A stretch of DNA of 64,000 nt, from positions 1,099,001-1,163,000 of the forward strand of contig WPIO01000002.1 of NCBI GenBank assembly GCA_009760855.2, in the 5' to 3' direction. The notes beneath the pieces were generated by a model, which saw nothing but the letters and a program-made list of their open reading frames with translations, ran no database searches and was not told the origin of the DNA. The position numbers and the translations under genes are program-made. Positions within the stretch are counted from its first letter, which is position 1. Every line of letters begins with the position of its first letter. This DNA is from Cristatella mucedo (Eukaryota; Bryozoa; Phylactolaemata; Cristatellidae). Of this stretch, positions 22,385 through 32,348 are shown piece after piece.

Positions 22385-22575
22385 CTGTGGTTCTCAACCT
22401 TCCAAATGCAGCGAACCTTTAATACAGTTCCTCATATTGTGGCGACCCCCAACCCTAAAATTATTGTGTGCGAAATGTGGAAAGGCGTGTTTACCGATGG
22501 TCCTAGGCGACCCACGTGAAAGGGTCGTTCGATCCCCAAAGGGGTCGCGACCCACACACAGAATGAGAACCGCTG
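22385..22575. mobile_element. SPIN-like non-autonomous hAT element
   Basis: The 191-bp element has terminal inverted repeats, CTGTGGTTCTCAACC at the left and GAGAACCGCTG at the right. Blocks that I recognise from the SPIN (SPACE INVADERS) hAT family include TTTAATACAGTTCCTCAT, GGCGACCCCCAACC, CCGATGGTCCTAGGCGACCC, GAAAGGGTCGTTCGA and AAGGGGTCGCGACCCAC. The middle is shorter than the usual non-autonomous SPIN form. It is inserted in a SINE-B copy and flanked by an 8-bp duplication. It has no coding capacity. SPIN is known from tetrapods and a few invertebrates with a patchy distribution attributed to horizontal transfer. Identification is from memory of the consensus. Confidence 0.85.
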
Positions 22576-22591
22576 TCTTAGGGAGTTGTAC

Positions 22592-22632
<41 letters not shown>
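22576..22632 (+). repeat. SINE-B right part and (TA)n run
   Basis: It begins with the right target duplication (TCTTAGGG), then AGTTGTACAAATTATATATA, the usual SINE-B end (CGCTATACAAATGAGTTATA), which has grown into a TA run of about 35 bp. Confidence 0.8.
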
Positions 22633-22633
<1 letters not shown>

Positions 22634-22689
22634 GTATATATAGTCTGTGTTATGTGTAATATATTGTATTATATATGTTATGCATATTA

Positions 22690-22705
22690 TATATATATAT
22701 GTGTG

Positions 22706-22800
<95 letters not shown>
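22690..22800. repeat. (TA)n/(GT)n microsatellite
   Basis: Short TA stretches are followed by an uninterrupted GT run of about 85 bp. It joins the SINE-B derived TA run on its left. Confidence 0.95.
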
Positions 22801-22801
<1 letters not shown>

Positions 22802-22851
22802 TACAGCTCGATGAAAATAGCCCAGCATGGCTTACGAAATTTTGATCGTTC

Positions 22852-22985
22852 GCATAGCTCCTTAAGAGAACTTAATCTCCATCCAGGCGCTTTATATAGA
22901 GTACTCCTCAGGGGTCGAGCTTGCAACCTCGGTCGCTGAAGGGGAGCATTACTGTATTATCCCTGGGCCAAACCAGGCTGCCTCT
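22852..22985 (-). repeat. SINE-B copy
   Basis: Minus-strand copy: tail block AAGAGAACTTAATCTCCATC, CGAGCTTGCAACCTCGGTCG in the B-box region and GGGCCAAACCAGG at the head side. Confidence 0.75.
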
Positions 22986-23486
22986 TGAGGCAAACGAACA
23001 GGAGTGCAATCGGCTGCGAATGGACTCGTTTCGATTCTCAAAAGGTCGCCTAAGACATTCGCGGAGCCGTATTCCGGGGACGTCGCTCTGTATGCCGACA
23101 CGCCTAGCACTTCAGCACCAAATTCGACCTCCCACCCTCGGCACGCCGGTCACTCGTGCCGGATTCTGGACCTTCTGCGTAGCCCAAAAGGAACTATTCC
23201 ACGATGCACTATTCCGTGCCGGCGCTCTTGGCGTGCAGTGCGTTCTGGCCCTACTGCCCCTACTCCATGCTCTTCTTCATCGTCGAGGGTCGTTAAAGTT
23301 TCTCCGACGGTTTCCGGTCGTCCTGACATACTGGCGGGCAGTCGGAGTCGTCACGTCTGCGGCAGTCACCTAGAGTCACCGAACCGCGTCGCCTCTTCTC
23401 GGGGCAACTGAAACGACATCTCGATTCTCGCATATGTCGCCTGAGGCCGCAGCCCCACAGTTTTCTTTAGCTGCGTCGCAAGTGCT

Positions 23487-23515
23487 CTCAGAGCAGCCGC
23501 GCCGGCTGCTCTGAG
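23487..23515. repeat. Perfect inverted repeat, 13-bp arms
   Basis: Arms CTCAGAGCAGCCG and CGGCTGCTCTGAG separated by 3 bases (CGC), in the GC-rich block. Function unknown. Confidence 0.9.
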
Positions 23516-23536
23516 CCGACTCAAGAGTTCGATCGC

Positions 23537-23621
23537 GCTCCCTGTGCAGCAAATGCAAAGTGCCTAGAAAGAGATGGAGTTCTCTCTGAGGGTGCTATAT
23601 CAAATGCGTTATTATTATTAA
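23537..23621 (+). repeat. LINE tail fragment
   Basis: GCAGCAAATGCAAAGTGCCT, AGAAAGAGATGGAGTTCTCT and an ATT-type end. Only the terminal ~85 bp of the LINE are present. Confidence 0.8.
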
Positions 23622-24354
23622 AAGCCGCTGCAAGCCGACGCTCGGAGCAGCAGCAGCAGCTCGGGCGGCGGCGAGTCCTCTATAAATTGCCGAGCCGCAG
23701 CCCGCCGAAGCTGCGGCAGCGGCCGTCCGCCGAGAGAGCCGCCAGAGCCCGAGCTCCGCCTACTTGTGTCCGCAGCGGGTGGGGTGGGGCGAGCGCTCAT
23801 CTCCAGGAATGGCACTCTTTTGGAAAGAAGGCGGAAACCGGCTCGCCCAGGGATTCATCTCAACCGGGCGCCGGCTGCAACTGAAAAATGCTCTGCGAGC
23901 CTGCGGCTAGTGAAGTGCGTGCGCCAGGTGGCGGCTGGCGAACAGAGGTCCAGAGGCGAGACGGCTCGAGCAGCCCGGTCGGTGGCGGCCTGCGTGAAAC
24001 TGCGGTATAGCGCTTACAAAGCGCGAATAGAAGCCTCAGTGCCGGGTCAACAATGACCCTGGGGCGGAAAACAGAGCCATAGAAGCCTAAGAAAGGGGAC
24101 AGAAAAGAAAACGGCCAGTCCGGCAATCAAAATAGCGTCCACCGAAGGTTATTGGATTTAGCTCACTGTAATGCGAACGCCGACCGCAGGCGGACCGATA
24201 TGCTCGGCGTGCGGTCGACTGCGCAGCGAGGCGTAAACATTTTCTGAAGCCCGTCCTGCGAGCATGCGCTTTCGAGATAAACGGCAGCGCTCCCCGCAGC
24301 GTCGGCTGCTGGCGTCCGCGCCTCGCTTTCGACCCAACCCACGCCGCCCAGTTT

Positions 24355-24478
24355 GGGCCGCCGGGTTAGGCGCTCGCCTTTAGCGGCGAGCAGGTCGTGG
24401 GCACGAGCGCCGCAGCACGTGGAAAGCGCCAGGATAGGTAGAGGTGAAAGTCTCCTAGGATGCTACGAGAATGACACA
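24355..24478 (+). repeat. SINE-B copy, diverged
   Basis: Tail features remain (AAAGCGCCAGGATAGGTAGA, CTAGGATGCTACGAGAATGA) after a head with GGTTAGGCGCTCGCCTTTAG and GGTCGTGGGCACGAGCG. Substitutions are many. Confidence 0.55.
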
Positions 24479-25096
24479 TAATGATTATTTTATTTTATTT
24501 GCCAAGTTGATGAACGCAGTCGTTTCGCTATGCCCGAGACTCGCTTCCTTCTAAAACCAACTGCTAGCACGTACGAAGTCTCTATTATTTTGACCTCCTA
24601 CTTTTCTGGACGCCATAGCTAAGCGCGTGCTCCGACGTATCCTTCAAGTCACGAAAAGTGCGTGTTGTACTCTGAGATGTGTACGCATCTCGCGCTGTAA
24701 CTCCGTGAATCCGCGAGTAGTTGGAGCCTACCAAGCGAAAGAGTCGTGCCCGCCGCCGAAGCTCTCAGGCTTTCAGTGCTCACTCGGCGACCATCGGCTT
24801 GCGTCTCGCGCATCAAAGGAGAAAGCGAGGAGCAATGACGAATCGTGTCGAGGTCGAGAAGGTACGCAAGCAAGTGGCCGCGAAGGACTGAGCGAGAAAC
24901 GCACACGTCGTAGGCGACGGAGCGACGTTCTGCGGCGCTCTTTCCCTGCGAGAAGCTCTCACCCAAATCAAATAAGAAAATACTGAAATCCAATATCAGT
25001 ATTTCATAATAATATATAATTATATATATAATAAAAGTAAACAATACAATTGTATTATTATTGATTTTATTATTATTATCTAATATTTTTAACTAA

Positions 25097-25255
25097 TATC
25101 AGCTGATTTAACAGCCTCACTTATATAGCGGCAGAAGAGCCCAAGCGGCTATCGTCAGCGCTAGCAGCTGACGAAAAAGAATCACCTACTGCAGGCTTCG
25201 AACCCACGACCTCGGTCGTGACGACCTTACCTCCTAGGCTATTATGGCCCAGTAA
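25097..25255 (-). repeat. SINE-A copy
   Basis: It reads, on the plus strand, AGCTGATTTAACAGCCTC, ATATAGCGGCAGAAGAGCCC, CTACTGCAGG and TTCGAACCCACGACCTCGG. This is the complement of a near-complete SINE-A with a good B box. Confidence 0.85.
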
Positions 25256-25578
25256 AGCCGGCAGGTCGCCAACAGCGGAAGAAAGTCGGCCGAGGAAAGA
25301 AAGGCTCCCGCCTGACTGTGAGAGGTGCTGAATACGATGAGGCAGATGATACGGCTAGCAAACTAGGGCCGACGAGTCTTGTTAGAGTGCAACGTGTTTA
25401 GTTCAGTTTTATCGGCTGAGCTGCCTCACTGGAAGCCGCCGCAAATTGTTTTATAGGTCGTGAATTGTACGATTGAGGTCGAGTACAGGAAGAACCCTGT
25501 CTTACGCTCGCAACGCGGACGTCGATCTATGAGCTGAGTGGCCGAGCCGTCCACCGAAAGCTGCAGAAGTGGCCGAAT

Positions 25579-25853
25579 CAGTGGCGCGGAGCCAGGATTT
25601 TTATCCAGGCCAAGACCAGCAAGAATTTAATGTCGGCGGGATAGACCCGCAACATGTGACAATTTATAGAGCAAAAGCACAGTGTCCATTCAACACGAAC
25701 TCGGCGACTACTCGTCGAGTGGAATTAAGACATAACTTCGTCGTCAGTATCTTTCGGGGGCGCTGTAATAGGGGCGGCCCAGGCCGCTGCCCCGCTGTAG
25801 GTGCGGCAAATGCGCCACCGCCTTTCCGCCTTCCCCTCGTGGCCCCGCCAGTG
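25579..25853. mobile_element. Candidate hAT-type MITE
   Basis: The left end CAGTGGCGCGGAGCCAGGAT and the right end, read on the complement, CACTGGCGGGGCCACGAGG form imperfect terminal inverted repeats. The same terminal motif (CAGTGGC-GAGCCA) recurs at 59781-59875 and, more weakly, at 30192-30364. No matching 8-bp duplication is visible. Non-coding. Confidence 0.4.
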
Positions 25854-26817
25854 CCAGCAGTATTTATTAATAGCCGAACGGGGAAAGATGTTGAAGAGAC
25901 GACTTTACGGGACTCGCTGTACCAACAGGGCAGGTGCTGTGTCTTCGCAAGGCTGGGCTCTCATCAGGTTAGCTTTCGCAGAGCCGCACCGTACGAGGGG
26001 TAGCGCGTTCTGCTCGCATTGCGGGCGAAGCCATTGCGTCCTGCCATTCGATGACAAGCCGCACATTTTGCAATGCGCGGCTTTCAGATTTGGCGCTCCT
26101 GACGCTCGTCGGCTCATTACGGTTACGGCGGCGCGTAGCGGCTCCGTAATGACGGTCCTTCCATCAGACGCGGCGCGCACATAACGGCGCTAGCCACTGC
26201 AGACGCGAGACAGATAACTTCTATAGCACCTCGAAGTGCTGCTAATTGAGTCGCAGATGCCGCAGCGATACGCATCGGTGTGCTGCCCGATAGCAGAGCA
26301 CTAGTACAACAATCAATAACTCTCCGTACCTTAATAGTTACTCTATGTTGTTAACATAGAGCTGTGTATTCCGTCTGCCACAGAGGAGCTACATGCGCAC
26401 AGGATGAGCGCTTGAGTCCCTTCAGACGGCCTTTTATACGGCCTCAAACTTGGATCGTGACATATCCGGTTCCTAATAATCGTAAATCGGGAAGCGGTAA
26501 TAATATTTAGCAACGCCGTAGTCTGGCTGATTTAGCAAGATAGTGTTTCCAAGTGTATAGCTATTGCGAAAGATAATCGTCCGCCCTTCACGATTTGATA
26601 TACGGACTCGTTTGCGCCACCCAGTGCACCGCTGGGGTGTTTCTGTTTTGAGCAGTCAACAGGCGAAGACTAGAACGCAGACGGTAAGTAGGCGGCGTCG
26701 TATAAGTGCGACTCTGCAGATATTGCCCACAATAGCCCCGAAGAGGCCAACGCCGATACGCTCAGCGGCGTTTGTGGATCGCAAATAGTCAAGCAGACGT
26801 AGTGAAACGGGCTGAGT

Positions 26818-26982
26818 GTTGTAATGTAATGTTATGCTATGTATCTTCGTCTGTAACTCGGCAAACCCACAAAGACTGTGTGGTTATGTGTTTACGCAGG
26901 AGAGTGTGTATAGCGCACTCACAGCCAAAGCGGCTTCCGGTACGCATTCGGTAGCCAATAGAATTCATCTCGCGCAACAAAA
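26818..26982 (-). repeat. Repeat-C copy, left part (interrupted by SINE-A)
   Basis: It matches 37035-37180 and 39018-39180: GTAATGTAATG, ATCTTCGTCTGTAACTC, TTACGCAGGAGAGT, GCACTCACAGCC, TACGCATTCGGTAGCCA, CGCGCAACAAA. The strand is assigned by assuming that the ATGTA repeats are the complement of an ACATT-type tail. Confidence 0.8.
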
Positions 26983-27165
26983 AAAAGACTAGCTGATTTA
27001 ACAGCTCTTTTGTGTAGCGACTGAAGAGCCTTTACGAATATAACCGCCGCTTGCAGCCAGCAGCAATAAAGGATCGCCCACCGCAGGATTCGAACCCATG
27101 ACTTCGGGACTGAGGTCGTGAAAAGCGACCGCCTTACTCATTGTGCCGTCGCGGCTCAAAGAGAA
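26983..27165 (-). repeat. SINE-A copy inserted inside Repeat-C
   Basis: Near-complete minus-strand SINE-A: AGCTGATTTAACAGCTCTTT, GTGTAGCGACTGAAGAGCC, GGATCGCCCACCGCAGG, ATTCGAACCCATGACTTCGG. Repeat-C sequence is continuous on both sides, so this SINE is younger than that Repeat-C copy. Confidence 0.85.
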
Positions 27166-27325
27166 TCGAAGAAAAACGAAAAGGAAGTGAGAAGCATAGC
27201 TGAGCTTGGAGGTGAGCAGTTGAGGTGGGGGAGTAGCATGGAAGTAGCAGCTCAGGACGGCTGGACAGGATGTACCATAGTCGGCAGCAGGTGAGTAGTT
27301 GTCATTGCGTAAGAAAGTGTTCCAG
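27166..27325 (-). repeat. Repeat-C copy, right part
   Basis: It resumes with AGTGAGAAGCATAGC, GCAGTTGAGGTG, GTAGCATGGAAGTAGCAGCT, CATAGTCGGCAGCAGG and TTGTCATTGCGTAAGAAAG, collinear with 37190-37313. Confidence 0.8.
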
Positions 27326-27499
27326 ATTATTCCGGTCTATTCCAACAACTGCAGCACTCTGCACTGACTCTGCACCTTTGACTGTTGAGGTTATGCGTTT
27401 AGTTTTTATCTTTTTGATCCGAATACGAGTAAAGGAAAGTGATGACCCCTAAATCATAGTCTTAGAAAGGGGACTAATTTTGTACGCAGCTGAAGTACT

Positions 27500-28069
27500 G
27501 AGTGCGTGGATATGCCGTTGCCCACGTTCAAGGACAGGCTCGCCACCGCGGCGGCGTCTTTGTAGGGCCGCTAATTACTTCGCCAGCTAAAGCAACGAGT
27601 GGATTTATTCACCAAGCCTTAGTCACCCTCGGTGGTGGAAGCTGTTAATGCGCAGTGGAGCATGACTCTGGCAGACAATAAAAATAGCATGACCAATATT
27701 ATAGAAACTTGTACAAGCAGATTATTTGACCGGACAATAGTCCGCCGAAATGGCGCGCGAAAGCCGCTCTATTAACAATAAGCAGCTAGGGCCACCTACA
27801 CAAACACGGCCTCGGTGAGTCCATTCACGCAGCCGGCGGCGGGTGCACTTAGCGAGCCTGCGAATCATCTCCGCCTGATGAGGACGGCATTCACTCCTCT
27901 CGGCAAGGGCACGAACGTGCGCCGCGGCGCGGCGTCAGATCATTGTGAGCGCGTTTGTTTGCTCTGCCCTATTATTTACCGGCATTTGCGCTGCTCGGCT
28001 GGTTAGGCTCCTTGCTAATTGTCCTGTGTTTGTGCGCCACGCTCGCTGTCTCTCTCTCTCTCTCTCTCT

Positions 28070-28102
<33 letters not shown>

Positions 28103-28720
28103 GGCCCGAGGCTCGCCCGCTACGCGCAGCGCCTGCATGCGGCGCTAAGCAGCGAGCAAACGATTGGCTTTCTTTGCACACATTTCGCGCGCGCCTCCGC
28201 GAAGCAAACACATTCGGACCCGTTCCCTTTCAGCCTCACTTTCCCTGCCATGAATGAGCGGCGCAAGATCTGCCGGCCGCGGCTGTCTGCACCGCCGTAA
28301 CTTCCGAAGAGAGCGGATCGATTGCGGGCAATTTTGTCCACCGTTCAGAATGGGAGGGTTTCGCAAGGTCCTTCTTTTCAGCTTGACGCTCTTCGCCTTG
28401 TGAATGCACTCGTTGGGCCGCTTCGAGCGCACGCCGCCCCGTTCTCGTGTAAGCAGCAGCCACTCTGGCGGCAACGTTCGCTCAGTACGAGCGTGCGAGG
28501 GCGGCGCGGGCCGCGTGCTAAGCGTCGGCGTTAAATAAGCGTTCCGCCGAAAAGGTTAACGTTGTATTTTAAAAGAAGCTAAAGAAAATGGACGGAGGAA
28601 GTGGACTAATGAGTCGTGCCCGACGAACCCTTGACACTGAGCTTCGCGATCAGTCTCAATAGGGAGCCGCCGGGCCGTGAAAGACGCGGCGGAATTTCGT
28701 ACTGCGCCCCTTAGTAGTTC
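27500..28720. other. GC-rich, CpG-dense block without a recognised gene
   Basis: Second CpG-rich stretch, with a CT run at 28050-28102. Several mid-length frames overlap on both strands and none looks like a known protein. It may be an unmethylated CpG island of an unseen transcript. Confidence 0.4.
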
Positions 28721-28930
28721 TAGTTCTATGTCGAACTTTTGAGGCGACCCTCCGATTAAGTAATTGCTATAAAGAGTGTAAGTCAGCTCGGTAATCTTCT
28801 TAACAGCGACAACCCACGAGTAATAACCGTAGCACGTCGCCAGGACGTTAGCATTCCGCCACGCCGTTCTTATTGCTCCAGCAGCGAGGCCAGATGAGCA
28901 TAGCTATCGAGCTATTGATGTAAATACATA

Positions 28931-28931
<1 letters not shown>

Positions 28932-29006
<75 letters not shown>

Positions 29007-29045
29007 CACGAGCGTGTGTGTACGCGAGCGTGTGCACGCGCGTGT
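28932..29045. repeat. (TA)n/(TG)n microsatellite
   Basis: A pure TA run of about 58 bp continues into an alternating purine-pyrimidine stretch (TGTGTG, CACGCGCGTG). Confidence 0.95.
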
Positions 29046-29387
29046 GCCTCAAATGAGCGTAGTTATTGAGTTGGGTAGCTCAGCCAGCGAAAGCGCGGCA
29101 CCCTTCCCGACCGGCCACCATGATTGCTGGAAGGAGCTCTCAGACTAAGAAATTAGTTGATAAAACTGATTGAATTCAATGGATTATTACGTATCTGCTC
29201 TTGAGGCTTGTCGGTGTCTCGGATTGAACATGTTTCTCCCGAAGTGGCCACCGCCGAGGTACGAGTCGGTACTGCCAGAGTAGAGTCCCTGATAGAGTGC
29301 CTCGCTTTGAGTCGTTCGAATTTCATTTGATGGCGATCGGTGGCAGAACAGAAGCTCAGATCTGGACCTACTTGGAGATCCGCTAAT

Positions 29388-29575
29388 GTAATAATAATAA
29401 TGCATTTCTATAGCGCCCTGAGAGAAGTGTATCTCTCCCTAGGCACTTTATAGATGCTGCAAAGAAAGCATTACCAAATGTTCGATAGTACCATCTGCAA
29501 GCAGCTGGCATAGTGTAAGCCGGTACATGCACATGAAAGACGAATCACAAAGACCCAAAAAATGCTGTTAATAAG
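29388..29575 (-). repeat. LINE 3' end
   Basis: Complement of the LINE 3'UTR and tail: AATAATAATAATGCATTTCT, GCGCCCTGAGAGAA, CTAGGCACTTTATAGATGCT, GACGAATCACAAAGACCC. No coding part. Confidence 0.8.
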
Positions 29576-29857
29576 CAACGTACGAATAGGCTCCGATTTT
29601 CTGGAGATATTGACGAGAAACCTATATAGCTACCAGTATAAAGCCAGCGCTCCCGCGAGATATAACTGCTTCACTCTTTGCAGGGAAGCCAGGGGTGGCC
29701 AGTTTTCGTGTACGTACCCTGCTGTCCAGTTTCGGCTGGGGCATAACACGTGTGTGTATTATGGTCTGCAGAGGCAGTTAGCCCAGGAAAGGTGGCTCGA
29801 AGTCCACTATCTCTGTAATCACGATGCATGAGACCACATGTCTCTTTAACGGTCCAT

Positions 29858-29950
29858 ACAGTCGATCATGCTTCCTTTGCAACATATGTAAAGTGCCTAG
29901 AAAGAGGTTAAGTTCTCTGAGGGCGCTACACAACTGTAATATTATTAATA
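29858..29950 (+). repeat. LINE tail fragment
   Basis: GATCATGCTTCCTTTGCAAC, AAGTGCCTAGAAAGAGGTTA, AGTTCTCTGAGGGCGCTAC and an ATT-rich end. Confidence 0.8.
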
Positions 29951-29961
29951 AAACTATTAGT

Positions 29962-30596
29962 AAAATACTCCCCACCAGGCTAGGCATCGTACTACCCTCT
30001 TTTCTGAATCAAATCGCTTAGCTACAGCTCGAACGAACCCCACATCCTTTCGAGACCTCTTCTTGCCTCTAGTTTGTAAGCTCCGAAAGCCTGGAACTGA
30101 CTCCCGACTGACATCACGACGCCCCCTGACTTGACGACATTTAAAAAAGCTAACAATGCACCTATTTGTCGCAGCATTCAATGTGTCCTTGCAGGGCAGA
30201 GCCAGAATTTTCAGGCTTGGGGCCAGGTCAGGATTTTCAGGTTGGGAGGCAAGGTACAGTGCTCCAGCGCATTGGGCCTGGGGAAATTTACCCCAGGATA
30301 TAGGTACTTCCCTCTGTCTATGGAAGGGGGGCAATTGCCTCCCTGCCCTTGGCTCCACCCCTAGGTCTTTGTGATTCGTCCATTGTGTGCTTATTCGTGC
30401 TGACACTATGCATGTTGCCACTAACCATATTTATATGCTGACCCCTTGTATATCACCTCTAACTATGTTATCCTTGTTGACATTGTGCATACTATTACTA
30501 ATCATGTGATCATGCTTCCTTTACAACATATGTAAAGTGCCTAGAAATAGATTAAATTCTATGAGCGCCATACAAATTTATTATTATTATTATTAA
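29962..30596 (+). pseudogene. LINE copy split by a MITE
   Basis: The C-terminal ORF2 remnant (CCACCAGGCTAGGCATCGTA, FETSSCL-type frames, AAAGCCTGGAACTGACTCC) and the 3'UTR with tail are continuous except for an insertion at 30192-30364. The tail ends in an ATT run. Confidence 0.8.
30192..30364. mobile_element. Candidate hAT-type MITE inserted in a LINE
   Basis: Its borders are fixed by the interrupted LINE. Ends: CAGGGCAGAGCCAGAATTTT and, on the complement, CTAGGGGTGGAGCCAAGGGC. The flanks GTCCTTG and GTCTTTG form a degenerate 7-8-bp duplication, as expected for hAT. It contains an internal GGATTTTCAGG/CAGAATTTTCAGG near-repeat. Non-coding. Confidence 0.6.
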
Positions 30597-31065
30597 CCTA
30601 GGTGAGAGCAGAAAAAATATGCTAACATTAAACTGCCGTTCAGGAATAAGCACTTACAACCGGCGTGTTGCAGTAGCACACAAATGCATTACTCAGATTT
30701 TAGCGTTAGGTGGTTACATAAAGACTGTTTCGTTTTACGATGCTTGCTCAAAGTGCCAGCCCTGGGCATTCGGGTTTAATGATCAAGAATGATCAGGCAT
30801 ATCAACGTTTCCGAAAGAAATGTGTGGAAACTCATAGCTGCTCAAACCCAAAGCTGCTAGCACGAATACATTCTATGCAGCCCTATTGACTCATTCAGTG
30901 CCAAGGTACAGCTATTGAGCCATCTATGTCTAATCGAGCTACATAAATGTGGTCATCTGACCAACCTGTTTGCGCTCGATCAAATCTAGTAATGCCTAGG
31001 AACCGGTAGCTTTGCATATCCGATACTATTCATCGAGTTTTCATAGCCCCTGGAATAAGCCGAGC

Positions 31066-31200
31066 TGGTTTGGTCCAGTGGTTAAGGTGCTCGCCCCGAC
31101 CAAGGTCTGGCCGAGGTCGTAGGCTTGAGCCCCGAGGCATGTGTAAAGCACCTGACTAGAGATTAGGTTCTCTTATGGCGCTATACAAATGAGTTATATA
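31066..31200 (+). repeat. SINE-B copy, best-preserved plus-strand example
   Basis: Head GCTGGTTTGGTCCAGTGG plus TTAAGGTGCTCGCC gives a clear A box; CGTAGGCTTGAGCCCCG is the B-box region. Tail: AAAGCACCTGACTAGAGATT, AGGTTCTCTTATGGCGCTAT, ACAAATGAGTTATATATA. It ends in a short TA run. Confidence 0.9.
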
Positions 31201-31784
31201 TATGTAGATATATATATATAAGCCGTTTTCGCACATAGATATATACGTTGTTTAAGATTGTCTGTTTTTCCTCCAGCGCTTATGTTAGTGCCTGATTGCA
31301 TTTATTTATTTTTGTTCTCCACTTATGTCAGCATGCTATTCGCGAATGCTGTCGTGGTTATTGCTGTTCCTAACTTATTGAGACGTTCTGCTGGAAATTC
31401 CCAGCAAAGACAACGCCCGTTTTGTAGTGCGAATCTGATCGACTTAGCCATATTTACTGAATTCACATTAAGTGGTAGTTGGGGTAGGGAACCTCTCAGG
31501 TCACTGCCGAAATGTTATGCAATCGACATCTCCGTGTTGAACTGTTGCCAGGTTTCCAGAACCTTTTGCATCATTCTCTTATCCTCCTCCCAGTGTCCAG
31601 CTGGGCACATCGGGTCAGTCGGTATATATTCACATCGCCAATTCCACCAAATGCTTGAAGCGAGCTGGTAGATATCATTTGATCGACCATTCATATTGTC
31701 TACACGAACTCTACTTCAGTCGTTTTCTGCATTAAACCGTTTTTTGTACGCTATTTCTCACGAGATAGCCAGTTTTCGTTTGTG

Positions 31785-31972
31785 TCTTTATGCGTGCTGA
31801 ACTACCCATGTTATAAGTAACCAATTCACATAATTCCTTTGCATCATACGTAAAGTGAGTAGAAAGAGATATACTATAGTATAGAGTTATAGAAAGAGAT
31901 ATAGTGTAGTATAGTGAGTAGACAGAGATATATATCTTAGGGAGCAACATAAATGTCTTATTATTATTATTC
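31785..31972 (+). repeat. LINE tail with internal tandem expansion
   Basis: Decayed LINE 3'UTR and tail in which the GAGTAGAAAGAGATATA block is repeated about three times (31856-31935) before the usual TTAGGGAGCAACATAAATG end and ATT run. Confidence 0.7.
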
Positions 31973-32348
31973 ATGCGCCTACGCATGCCTTCAAAAGCTA
32001 TGCCGCTGCAGTGCTACTGCAAACAAGCTTATTACTTCTATATTTTAAAATGTTTACTCCCTGATGGCAGTACTTTAAACAGATGATTTATTACTCAAAG
32101 ATTGTGATAGAATTATGAGTTGAGCTCCTAGACATGTCGTAATGGATAGCAGCTTTGCATCGCGCCTAAGCTGCTGAGGCTACCACTGTGCTCACGGACA
32201 TTCTAAAAATAATTGTAACATTACGACATCAATTAGCAGCCGAAATGTATTGATCTTTGGCTGACACAGATTTCGCGTGGCTTTTAGGAAAAGAAAATGC
32301 TTGCTGTGTTTTTGCTATAGTCTTCTCGCTTGACGTACTATCAGGTAG

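Larger units (their letters stand above)
22990..24960. other. GC-rich, CpG-dense block without a recognised gene
   Basis: CpG density rises sharply compared with the AT-rich flanks. Many overlapping open frames on both strands are expected from the low stop-codon frequency, and none resembles a family I know. Inside are a LINE tail (23537-23621), a 13-bp-arm hairpin (23487-23515) and a TATAAA at 23681 in a GC-rich setting that could mark a promoter. A CpG island with an unrecognised first exon is possible but unproven. Confidence 0.5.

Noticed and set aside
22586-22939. Open frames with Tyr-Ile and Cys-Val repeats
   Set aside because: Translations of TA and GT microsatellites.
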